A DNA stretch of 64,000 nt from NCBI GenBank assembly GCA_020636025.1, contig JACJYQ010000001.1:248001-312000 (forward strand), written 5' to 3'. Source of the stretch: Lewinellaceae bacterium. Its GTDB lineage: Bacteria; Bacteroidota; Bacteroidia; Chitinophagales; Saprospiraceae. Shown piece by piece: positions 7,710 to 16,941 of this stretch. The translations under genes and the position numbers were made by a program. Position 1 is the first letter of the stretch, and the number at the start of each line of letters is the position of its first letter. The notes under the pieces were generated by a model, which was not told the origin of the DNA, searched no databases, and saw only the letters and a list, made by a program, of their open reading frames with translations.

Positions 7710-10700
7710 ATGAGAAGATTTACACTTCTTGTATTCATTGGGATTATCTCCATTTTGGAAACTTATGGGCAATGCCCGCCACCAGGATTCCCTGATTCGG
7801 GAAATACCTGTCCACAGGCACCTATTCTTTGTGAGAATCTTGACGGGTACTGCAATACGATCAATAACAATAATGTTCCGCAAAGTTTTCCTGGATGTAG
7901 CGGCATGTGGCAGTTGAACAACGATGAATGGTTTGCTTTTTATGCTGGTACAACCACGATTGGTATAACGGTTACACCTAGTAACTGTACGGCTAATGGC
8001 AACAACCAGGGTATGCAGGGCGGCATTTATGATGGTTGTGGCGGCCCCGTAATGGATGTACAATGCTCTTGTACTGAAGATCCATTCAACCTGTGGGATG
8101 ATGGGTATGTAGTAGGACAAATTTACTGGTTTGTACTGGATGGATGTGGCGGTGACGTTTGTGACTATGAAATTACTGTATATGAAGGTTCTACAGTTGG
8201 TGCTCCACCAGATGATCCGGACCCTATTGATGGCCCTACACCCGTATGTGGAGGGGATAATGAAAGTTATTTCGTTCCTGAGGTTACAGGTGCTACTGAA
8301 TATACCTGGACGCTCACACCTTCCAATGCTGGTACACTAAGCGGTGGTAATGATGAGGATGTAAACGTTGCCTGGAATACCAACTTTTCAGGTGACGCAG
8401 AATTGTGTCTTGAAGTGGCAAATGCCTGTTATACAAACCAGGACACACTTTGCTATACCATTCACGTTGTTCCTGTTCCAACGGCTACCTTGACCGGTAT
8501 GGGATTTATGTGTCAGGGTTCAAATACCACCATTGATCTGACAGTGACCTTTACTGGCGAAGGCCCTTGGGAATTTACCCCCTATCTGGATGGTGTGGCG
8601 CAGACCCCTATTCAGACATCGGATAACCCTTACACATTGCAGGTTGATCAACCCGGCAACTGGACGATTGATGATTTGTTTCCTGTTGGCCTGGCTTGTG
8701 AAGGAACCACCTCTGGTAATGTGAATATTCAAGAGATTATTATTACACCCACTGCAACCACAGTTTCTGCAACCTGTGGGCAAAGTAATGGCTCGATCGA
8801 TCTTAGTGTCTCAGGAGGAGATGCACCCTACACATTTAACTGGTCAACAGGAGATATGACTGAGGATTTGAGCAATGTTCCTCCCGGTACCTATGATGTA
8901 ACGGTAACAGATGATAATAACTGTACAGGAACGCTGAGCGTCACGGTTGATGATGAGATGGTAACGCTTACCCCTACAGCGGCAATAACTCCCAACACCG
9001 GTTGCACAGGATTCTACAATGGAGCCATTGACCTCAGTGTATCTCCCAGTGGCATGTACACTTACGACTGGAGTAACGGAGAAACTACAGAAGACCTCAG
9101 CAACCTTGATCCCGGTACATACACTGTGACGGTAACAGGTGGCGTCAATTGCACGGCAACGGCTGAGTTCACCGTGGATGACAACCCGAACGAGCCAATG
9201 GCCACTTATACCGTTGTCGAATCCACTTGTGATCTGGATAATGGTAGTATTAACCTGACGGTTACAGGTGGGGTTACGCCATATACTTTCAACTGGTCAA
9301 ACGGGGAAACTACAGAGGATATCAACGACTTGCTGGCGGGAGATTATTCCGTTACAGTGACTGGAGCCAACGGATGCACAGATGTAGCAGATATCACCGT
9401 CGGTAACAATAACCCTCCAATCAATATTGCCGGAACCACCATGCCAAATACCAGTTGTGATGGCAATGGAACCGGAAGCATAGATATTACGGTTACACCG
9501 AGTGGGTCATACACTTTCGACTGGTCAAATGGGGAAACAACAGAAGATGTAACAGGTTTGTTACCAGGTGGTTATTCAGTAACGGTTACTGGTCAGGGAA
9601 GCTGTTCAGCTACTTTGGATTTCACCATAGATGATCAGCCAAATGAACCGATGATCACCTATACCACAGTTGAATCTACCTGTGATCTGGATAACGGCAG
9701 CATAAATGTTACAGTAACAGGTGGTGTTACACCGTACACGTTCAACTGGTCGAATGGTGAAACAACTGAGGATTTGAACAATGTTCTAGCAGGCGATTAC
9801 TCTGTGACGGTAACTGGTGCAAATGGTTGTACCGATGAAGCCGATATTAATGTTGGTAATAACAATCCACCAATCAATATTTCGGGAACCACGATGCCAA
9901 ATACCAGCTGTGATGGCAATGGTACAGGTAGTATTGATATCACGGTTACACCAGGTGGCTCTTATACATTTACCTGGTCGAATGGTGAAACTACAGAAGA
10001 CGTAACCGGTTTGTTGCCAGGTGGATACTCTGTAACCGTAACCGGCCAGGGAAGCTGTTCAGCCACCTTGGATTTCACCATTGATGATCAGCCAAATGAG
10101 CCAATGATCACCTACACTACTGTTGAATCCACCTGTGATTTGGATAATGGTAGTATCAATGTTACAGTAACTGGTGGTGTAACTCCTTACACCTTCAACT
10201 GGTCAAACGGCGAAACAACCGAGGATTTGAACAATTTACTTGCAGGAGATTACTCAGTTACGGTAACCGGCGCAAACGGCTGTACCGATGAAGCCGATAT
10301 TAATGTGGGTAACAATAACCCGCCTATCAACATTTCCGCTACTACAATGCCAAACACCAGTTGTGATGGCAACGGTACAGGAAGTATTGATGTAACCATT
10401 TCTCCTTCAGGTAGTTATACTTTTGAATGGTCAAATGGAGCGACCACAGAAGATCTCAGCAACTTGTTGCCAGGTAGTTATTCTATTACAGTTACCGGAC
10501 AAGGAAGTTGCTCTGCCACGCTGGACATAGACCTGGATGATCAGCCAAATGAACCGATGATCACCTACACTACTGTGGAGTCAACCTGCGATTTGATGAA
10601 TGGTTCCATCAATGTAAGTGTCACCGGTGGTGTAACTCCTTACACCTTTAACTGGTCGAGTGGAGAAACCACTGAAGATCTGATGAATATTCTGGCCGGA

Positions 10701-13700
10701 GACTATTCTTTGACGGTTACAGGAGCCAATGGTTGTACCGATGTAGCTGATATCAACGTGGGCAACAACAATCCTCCAATCAGTGTAACCGCTGTCACAA
10801 CAGGAAATACTACCTGCGATGGTAATTACGATGGAACCATTTCTATTTCGATAGTACCTTCTAATGGCTCATATACTTTTGAATGGTCGAATGGAGCCAC
10901 TACCCAGAATCAGACTGGATTGCCAGCAGGAGATTATACTGTAACTGTTACCGGATTGGGTTCATGCAACCAGGTAGAAACCTTTACAGTACCTGAAGAT
11001 GCCGATGTGCCATTAGTGGTTACCAGTTTTGTTCAAACCACTTGCGACCTTGAAAATGGTAGTATCAGTGTAGTTGTAAACGGAAGTGTGCCACCATTCA
11101 CCTATGAATGGTCGAACGGTGCAACAACCCAGAATTTGGTGAATATTCCTGCCGGCACCTATTTCGTTACTGTTTCTGCGGCAAATGGCTGTACAACAGT
11201 TGAACAGATTGATGTGCCAAACTTCAATCCGCCTATTGGCATATCTGCAAATGTGATAGCCAATACTACTTGTATTAATGGAAATGGAAGCATTGACCTG
11301 ACTGTTAACCCACCAGCAGGGTATACCTATACCTGGTCTAATGGGGCTACGGTTCCTGATTTGAACAATCTTTTGCCAGGTGATTACACAGTTACAGTTA
11401 GCAATGGCGGAACTTGTGAAGAGATCATGACTTTCACCATTGACGACAATCCAAACCTGCCATTCCCAACATTTACATTCAATGATCCTAGCTGTGGATT
11501 GAGTAATGGTAGCATTAACCTGACAGTTACGGATGGCGTTACCCCTTATACGTATTCATGGTCAAACGGGGCAACAACACAGGATTTGAATAATATTCCT
11601 GCAGATATTTATATAGTTACAATAACCGGTGCAAATGGTTGTACCATTGATGATGGCGTTGTGCTCAATGACATTGATATTCCGGTAAGCATCGATGGGT
11701 TTGTCAATGGAGTAACTTCCTGCGTAACTGGAAATGGTTCAATAAATCTGGTTGTAACACCTGCCATTGCCACCATTTTGTGGGATAATGGCAGCTCATC
11801 ACCCATGTTGAATAACCTGCCAGCGGGCTCATACTCGGTAACCGTAAGCGCCTTGGCTGGAGGAACCTGTACAGAAACCGCCACCTATGATGTGTACGAT
11901 GAACAGGAATATCCTTCGCTCTCGACAGATATTGTAGATGGATACTGTGGAATTCCAAATGGCTCAGTGGATCTGGAAGTTGATTTTGGAGTTACTCCTT
12001 ATACCTACCACTGGTCAAATAATGGAAATTCACAGGATTTAAACAATCTGGCAGAAGGAACCTATACTGTAACAGTTACAAGTTCTGTGGGCTGTACTGC
12101 AGAAACCACTGTGTATGTGGAAAATAACCCCTTGCCAATTCAATTGAATGGCATCATTTACGATAACCTTTCTTGTATACCACCATTGAATGGAGCCATT
12201 GATCTGGAGGTAGATCCCATGGGATATCCTTATATCTATACATGGTCAAACGGTCAGTCGAACCCTAGCCTCAACAATTTATCACCGGGCCTGTATTCGG
12301 TAACAGTACAACTGGGGCCTGAATGTATATTCAATGAAACCTATGAAGTGTTGGATGCTTCTGCCTCGCCCAATCTCAGTGTTTCAGGAATTTCGGCTAT
12401 TTGTGGCTTGCCTAACGGCGGTGCAAACCTTACCCCAACCGGAGCATCGCCACCATATTCGTATTTATGGTCAAACGGAGCAACTACGGAAGATTTGAGT
12501 AATGTTGTTCCAGGAACTTATACCGTTACGGTTACTGATTTCTTTGATTGTTCTGCCACTACATCAGTTGTGATTACGAACAACAATGTGGTGCTGAATT
12601 TAGCAGGGGTAACTGCTCAAAACACTTCCTGCGTAGCAGCAAACGGTGGCATCGACATTACGGTTACACCTGCCAGTAACTATAACTACATCTGGTCAAA
12701 TGGATCCACATCTGAAGATTTGTCCAATATTCCTGCTGGTACGTATACTGTAACAGTGAGCGCTGGTTCGAGCTGTATTTCATCGGATACTTATGTTGTG
12801 ACCAATAACACCTCTGATCCGGTGATTACACCTGATATCACAGCTGCGATTTGTACAAATCCAAATGGTGAAATTGATCTGACCATAACCAATGGCCAAC
12901 AGCCATTTGTATTTAACTGGTCTAATGGTTCCATGACGGAGGATCTGACAGGCCTGCTTCCAGGTACCTATACGGTAACGGTAACTGATGCCAATGGATG
13001 TACTGCCGATTCGATTTTGTTTGTTCCGAATAACAGTTCAACCTTTAGTCTGGCTGGGGCAATTCAAGCGCTCTCTAATTGTGCAACATTAAATGGTGCA
13101 GTAGACCTTACCGTGACGCCAGCTGGCCCATACACTTATTTATGGTCAAATGGAGCTACGACTCAGGATATTTCTGGTGTAACAGCCGGTATTTATACGG
13201 TTGAGGTTACGGAGACTGGAACATGTACTGCTTCTATATCATTTATTATCCCGGATAACAGAACATACCCTGCGCTGACAAGGGCCATTACAGCAGAAAT
13301 ATGCGATCTGTTGAATGGTAGTGTAGACCTTTCTGTAAATGGCGGTGCCACGCCTTATAATTATGCCTGGTCTAGTGGCGAGAACACACAGGATCTTAGC
13401 AATTTGATGGACGGTACCTATACTGTGACGGTTACAGGTGCCAATAACTGTACTGCCAGCATTACGGCAGTTATCCCTGATAACAGCGTGAATTTTGCCC
13501 TTACAAGCAATCTGACTCCCAATACTTCCTGTGTTGCCTCTAATGGCGCCCTGGATTTGATGGTAAGTCCACCTGACCCTGGTTTCGGCCTTTCATATAC
13601 CTATGCATGGTCAAATGGTTTTAATACTGAAGACCTTGCCAATCTGGCGGCAGGCACTTACACAGTAACGGTTAGTGCGGGCGGCACATGTACTGGAACG

Positions 13701-16700
13701 GCAAACTACAGCATCATTAACAACACCGTAGCGCCAACCATTGCTGAAGTGTTGACCCCGGCGTTTTGCGGACAAACCAGCGGCGCCATTGATGTTACAC
13801 TTAGCGGTGGCGTGACTCCATATTCCTACAACTGGTCAAATGGTGCCACTACCGAGGATATTTCCGGAGTACCGTCTGGTAACTACTCACTCACGGTTAC
13901 CGGTGCCAATGGTTGCACAAGGGTTAAAAACTACATGATCCCTGAAAATGTAACCATTCCGCAGATCATTCCAAACATTTCTGCCAATACAGCCTGTATA
14001 GGTATTAATGGAGCGATTTCTTTGAATGTCACACCGGCAGTATTAAACTACACCTATATGTGGTCAAATGGAGCCATTACACCTGGGTTGCAAAACATTA
14101 CTGGAGGTACTTATTCAGTTACTGTAAGTGGAGGTGGTTCCTGTATTGCTACGGCTTCCATTGTGGTGCCAAATACCATTCCTGTTGTTACCCTAAGTGG
14201 TACGCCTACGAATGTGTTGTGTTTTAGTGAAAATACTGGGGCAATCGATATGACTGTGAATGGCGGCAACGCTCCATTTACTTACTCCTGGTCTCCGGCA
14301 GTAGGCACTACTGAAGATCTAACAGACCTAACTGCTGGTACGTACTCAGTTACGGTATCTGATGTAAATGGATGTACCTCTGCTACGATGTTTACCATTA
14401 CTCAGCCGGCTAGCAGTGTACAAATTCAGTGTGCTAAAGTGAACGACATCAGCACGCCAACCTCACTTGATGGAACTGGAAGTGTAAATATCACAGGTGG
14501 TGTGGCTCCATATACAGTTACCTGGGCACCTGGAGGTACTCAGGCCAACGTGCCGGCTGGCTTGTTCACCATAAACAACCTGGCGCAGGGTAATTTCCAG
14601 GTAACTGTTACGGATGTAAACGGCTGCCCGGTTAATTGCGATTTTGATATTGGTCTCACACCTTGTGAAACAGCTGTTGGGGAAATGGGCAATGCGAATA
14701 TCTCGCTTTGCGGCTCAGGATGCATCACGGCTGATTACAACGCTGTTGGTCAATTCCTCGATCCAAATGATGTGCTTCAATTTATTTTACATGAGGGTAG
14801 CGGTAATCAGATCGTCAATGAAATTGCCAGAAGCACTCAGCCGACGTTCTGTTTTGATGCTGCCACCATGACCTATGGTACTACTTATTACATTTCAGCG
14901 GTAGCCGGTAATTCAGACCCGAATGGCAATGTGATCATTGGTGCATATTGTACCGTAATTTCAGCGCCTACGCCTGTTGTGTTCTATCAAATACCTGTGG
15001 CGGGTCACGGCCAGCCATTGCCATTGAATTGTGTAGTAAGGGAAGTTAATTTGGTAGGTACCTCAAGTTTGACAGGTTCCAGCTTCCAGTGGAGTACACA
15101 GAATGGTATTTTGGTTGGCAATACAAATCAGGCAGTTACAAAAGCGGGACAGGCCGGAGACTATACACTGATCGTGACTAGAAATGGATGTAGCGATACA
15201 ACCATGGTTACTGTTAATGATATCAGCAACAATCCAATGGCCATCATAGCAGCCACGCCTGATGATCTTCTTGATTGTGTGATTGATGAAATCACCTTGT
15301 CAGGCTCAGTGGAAGGTACATTTGATGCAAACACCATCTGGATTGGAAACGGCAACATCTATCCTCCGGGAACAGTTATTCAGATTAATGATCCTGGAAT
15401 TTATGAATTTGTCATTCTGGATACCATTACCATGTGTTCAGATACGGCATTGATTAACATCAATCAAAATCTGGTGTATCCACCATTGTTTATTGATCCT
15501 CCTGGACTGCTAACTTGTTCCAACCCAGCGGTAACCTTAAATGGTGGTTCTCCATTCCCGGGAATCAACTTTACCTGGGCCACTGTTGTGGGTACTGACA
15601 CAACCATTCTGGGTACAGGCACATCGCTCCCAGTAAATACCGCAGGTACTTATGTACTTATAGGCATTGATCCGGCAAACCAATGTACCAATGCCATGGA
15701 TGTGATGATTGATGCCAATCAGATATATCCTGTAGCAGATGCCGGACTCGGGTTCAGCATCAAATGCTTTGGTGAAACAGCCAATCTTGATGGATCTGGC
15801 TCAAGTGGAAATGGCACGCTTGGATTTGTTTGGTCAACCAGCAACGGTAATGTTCAATCGGGTAGTAATACTGCGAATCCATTGATCAGCAAGCCCGGAA
15901 CATATCAGCTGGTCGTTACTGATCTTGATAATGGCTGTACCGATACGGATGATGTTGTGATTGATCCAATTGACCCGACTGCGATGGCCACTGTAGTGCA
16001 ACCACCATGTTATGGAGATAAAGGATCTATCATAGTTGACGAAGTTATAGGTGGTCAACCGCCAGTCTTGTTCTCCCTTAATGGAGGTTCCTTCAGCGCT
16101 CAAAACAGATTCCTGAATCTTCAGCCTGGACCTTATACCGTAGTAGTTCAGGATGCGGAAGGTTGTAGCACTACGCTTTCCACAGTACTGGTAGAACCAG
16201 ATGAGTTTGTGCTGTTTGTAGAGCCTACATTCACCATTGCCCTTGGCGATTCGGTTTATATAGCCACTCAGATCAATGTTGCCCTTAGTGAAATTCAATC
16301 AGTTGTTTGGACTCCGTCAACCGGATTGAGTTGTGACAGCTGTCTGGAAACCTGGGCCAAACCTTATAATTCAACTTTGTACAACGTTGAGGTTACCACC
16401 GAAGCGGGTTGTCGTGACAATGGTCAGGTACGCGTGCTGGTACGTCCAGTGGATGTGTACATTCCAAACGTATTTTCACCTAATGACGATGGTGTCAACG
16501 ACGTCTTTACCGTTTTTGCCGATCAAAAAGGTGTGCGGAAAGTAAATTACCTGCAGGTGTTCTCTCGTTGGGGAGAGTTGCTTTGGGAGCGTTATGATTT
16601 TGATCCGAACAATCTCGATCTAGGTTGGGATGGTACCTTCAGAGGTAAGGATATGAATCCTGCCGTGTTTGTGTACCACGCAGAAGTTGAGTTTATTGAC

Positions 16701-16745
16701 GGTCATACCCAACTGTACAAAGGTGATGTGACGATCGTGCGGTAA
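7710..16745 (+). CDS. Giant SprB-repeat surface protein with type IX secretion (type B) C-terminal signal
   Basis: 3011 residues. A Sec signal peptide (RRFTLLVFIGIISILETYGQ) is followed by an N-terminal domain (to about 160), a PKD-like domain (about 165-250), and about 26 SprB-type repeats of 73-80 residues from about 345 to 2318. Each repeat has a C-x-x-x-NGSI start, a core W-S-N-G-x-T-T-E-D-L, then AGTYTVTVT and a second Cys. Repeats alternate between two types, giving a roughly 150-residue period. Then come about 600 residues of PKD/Ig-like modules and the gliding-motility C-terminal domain (about 2917-3011: YIPNVFSPNDDGVNDVF, FSRWGELLWE, WDGTFRGKDMNPAVFVY). By family knowledge it should be exported by T9SS and act as an adhesin or gliding filament, as SprB does in Flavobacterium johnsoniae. 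A terminator follows at 16768. Confidence 0.93.
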   Translation: MRRFTLLVFIGIISILETYGQCPPPGFPDSGNTCPQAPILCENLDGYCNTINNNNVPQSFPGCSGMWQLNNDEWFAFYAGTTTIGITVTPSNCTANGNNQGMQGGIYDGCGGPVMDVQCSCTEDPFNLWDDGYVVGQIYWFVLDGCGGDVCDYEITVYEGSTVGAPPDDPDPIDGPTPVCGGDNESYFVPEVTGATEYTWTLTPSNAGTLSGGNDEDVNVAWNTNFSGDAELCLEVANACYTNQDTLCYTIHVVPVPTATLTGMGFMCQGSNTTIDLTVTFTGEGPWEFTPYLDGVAQTPIQTSDNPYTLQVDQPGNWTIDDLFPVGLACEGTTSGNVNIQEIIITPTATTVSATCGQSNGSIDLSVSGGDAPYTFNWSTGDMTEDLSNVPPGTYDVTVTDDNNCTGTLSVTVDDEMVTLTPTAAITPNTGCTGFYNGAIDLSVSPSGMYTYDWSNGETTEDLSNLDPGTYTVTVTGGVNCTATAEFTVDDNPNEPMATYTVVESTCDLDNGSINLTVTGGVTPYTFNWSNGETTEDINDLLAGDYSVTVTGANGCTDVADITVGNNNPPINIAGTTMPNTSCDGNGTGSIDITVTPSGSYTFDWSNGETTEDVTGLLPGGYSVTVTGQGSCSATLDFTIDDQPNEPMITYTTVESTCDLDNGSINVTVTGGVTPYTFNWSNGETTEDLNNVLAGDYSVTVTGANGCTDEADINVGNNNPPINISGTTMPNTSCDGNGTGSIDITVTPGGSYTFTWSNGETTEDVTGLLPGGYSVTVTGQGSCSATLDFTIDDQPNEPMITYTTVESTCDLDNGSINVTVTGGVTPYTFNWSNGETTEDLNNLLAGDYSVTVTGANGCTDEADINVGNNNPPINISATTMPNTSCDGNGTGSIDVTISPSGSYTFEWSNGATTEDLSNLLPGSYSITVTGQGSCSATLDIDLDDQPNEPMITYTTVESTCDLMNGSINVSVTGGVTPYTFNWSSGETTEDLMNILAGDYSLTVTGANGCTDVADINVGNNNPPISVTAVTTGNTTCDGNYDGTISISIVPSNGSYTFEWSNGATTQNQTGLPAGDYTVTVTGLGSCNQVETFTVPEDADVPLVVTSFVQTTCDLENGSISVVVNGSVPPFTYEWSNGATTQNLVNIPAGTYFVTVSAANGCTTVEQIDVPNFNPPIGISANVIANTTCINGNGSIDLTVNPPAGYTYTWSNGATVPDLNNLLPGDYTVTVSNGGTCEEIMTFTIDDNPNLPFPTFTFNDPSCGLSNGSINLTVTDGVTPYTYSWSNGATTQDLNNIPADIYIVTITGANGCTIDDGVVLNDIDIPVSIDGFVNGVTSCVTGNGSINLVVTPAIATILWDNGSSSPMLNNLPAGSYSVTVSALAGGTCTETATYDVYDEQEYPSLSTDIVDGYCGIPNGSVDLEVDFGVTPYTYHWSNNGNSQDLNNLAEGTYTVTVTSSVGCTAETTVYVENNPLPIQLNGIIYDNLSCIPPLNGAIDLEVDPMGYPYIYTWSNGQSNPSLNNLSPGLYSVTVQLGPECIFNETYEVLDASASPNLSVSGISAICGLPNGGANLTPTGASPPYSYLWSNGATTEDLSNVVPGTYTVTVTDFFDCSATTSVVITNNNVVLNLAGVTAQNTSCVAANGGIDITVTPASNYNYIWSNGSTSEDLSNIPAGTYTVTVSAGSSCISSDTYVVTNNTSDPVITPDITAAICTNPNGEIDLTITNGQQPFVFNWSNGSMTEDLTGLLPGTYTVTVTDANGCTADSILFVPNNSSTFSLAGAIQALSNCATLNGAVDLTVTPAGPYTYLWSNGATTQDISGVTAGIYTVEVTETGTCTASISFIIPDNRTYPALTRAITAEICDLLNGSVDLSVNGGATPYNYAWSSGENTQDLSNLMDGTYTVTVTGANNCTASITAVIPDNSVNFALTSNLTPNTSCVASNGALDLMVSPPDPGFGLSYTYAWSNGFNTEDLANLAAGTYTVTVSAGGTCTGTANYSIINNTVAPTIAEVLTPAFCGQTSGAIDVTLSGGVTPYSYNWSNGATTEDISGVPSGNYSLTVTGANGCTRVKNYMIPENVTIPQIIPNISANTACIGINGAISLNVTPAVLNYTYMWSNGAITPGLQNITGGTYSVTVSGGGSCIATASIVVPNTIPVVTLSGTPTNVLCFSENTGAIDMTVNGGNAPFTYSWSPAVGTTEDLTDLTAGTYSVTVSDVNGCTSATMFTITQPASSVQIQCAKVNDISTPTSLDGTGSVNITGGVAPYTVTWAPGGTQANVPAGLFTINNLAQGNFQVTVTDVNGCPVNCDFDIGLTPCETAVGEMGNANISLCGSGCITADYNAVGQFLDPNDVLQFILHEGSGNQIVNEIARSTQPTFCFDAATMTYGTTYYISAVAGNSDPNGNVIIGAYCTVISAPTPVVFYQIPVAGHGQPLPLNCVVREVNLVGTSSLTGSSFQWSTQNGILVGNTNQAVTKAGQAGDYTLIVTRNGCSDTTMVTVNDISNNPMAIIAATPDDLLDCVIDEITLSGSVEGTFDANTIWIGNGNIYPPGTVIQINDPGIYEFVILDTITMCSDTALININQNLVYPPLFIDPPGLLTCSNPAVTLNGGSPFPGINFTWATVVGTDTTILGTGTSLPVNTAGTYVLIGIDPANQCTNAMDVMIDANQIYPVADAGLGFSIKCFGETANLDGSGSSGNGTLGFVWSTSNGNVQSGSNTANPLISKPGTYQLVVTDLDNGCTDTDDVVIDPIDPTAMATVVQPPCYGDKGSIIVDEVIGGQPPVLFSLNGGSFSAQNRFLNLQPGPYTVVVQDAEGCSTTLSTVLVEPDEFVLFVEPTFTIALGDSVYIATQINVALSEIQSVVWTPSTGLSCDSCLETWAKPYNSTLYNVEVTTEAGCRDNGQVRVLVRPVDVYIPNVFSPNDDGVNDVFTVFADQKGVRKVNYLQVFSRWGELLWERYDFDPNNLDLGWDGTFRGKDMNPAVFVYHAEVEFIDGHTQLYKGDVTIVR

Positions 16746-16767
16746 GCAGATCAATTAGTAAATATAT

Positions 16768-16811
16768 CATCCCGAATCTTCTGTTCTTTGGAAGGTTCGG
16801 GATGTTTTTTT
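16768..16811 (+). terminator. Intrinsic terminator between the two giant genes
   Basis: Arms of 13 bp (16768-16780 and 16792-16804; CATCCCGAATCTT against AAGGTTCGGGATG, one G-U pair) with an 11-nt loop and seven T at 16805-16811. It lies 22 nt after the stop of the 3011-residue gene. Confidence 0.9.
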
Positions 16812-16941
16812 GTCCTCAATACTCGTGTTTTATGGAGCCTGTGAAATTGTCATTTGCCACATATTTACACAAAATAAATAGCAGCGTTGCTGAAGGCAAT
16901 TTGTGATTTTCTATGCCGAATTTTCTTTGTTTGCGGATTGG

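Noticed and set aside
9190..10580. Possible CRISPR-like direct repeats
   Set aside because: The roughly 225-bp and 450-bp periods are coding repeats of the SprB-type protein; there are no short conserved repeats with unique spacers. The presence of Cas6 prompted a search, but I found no array anywhere.
15834..16298. 154-codon minus-strand frame in the SprB-type gene
   Set aside because: Antisense shadow within a continuous coding frame.
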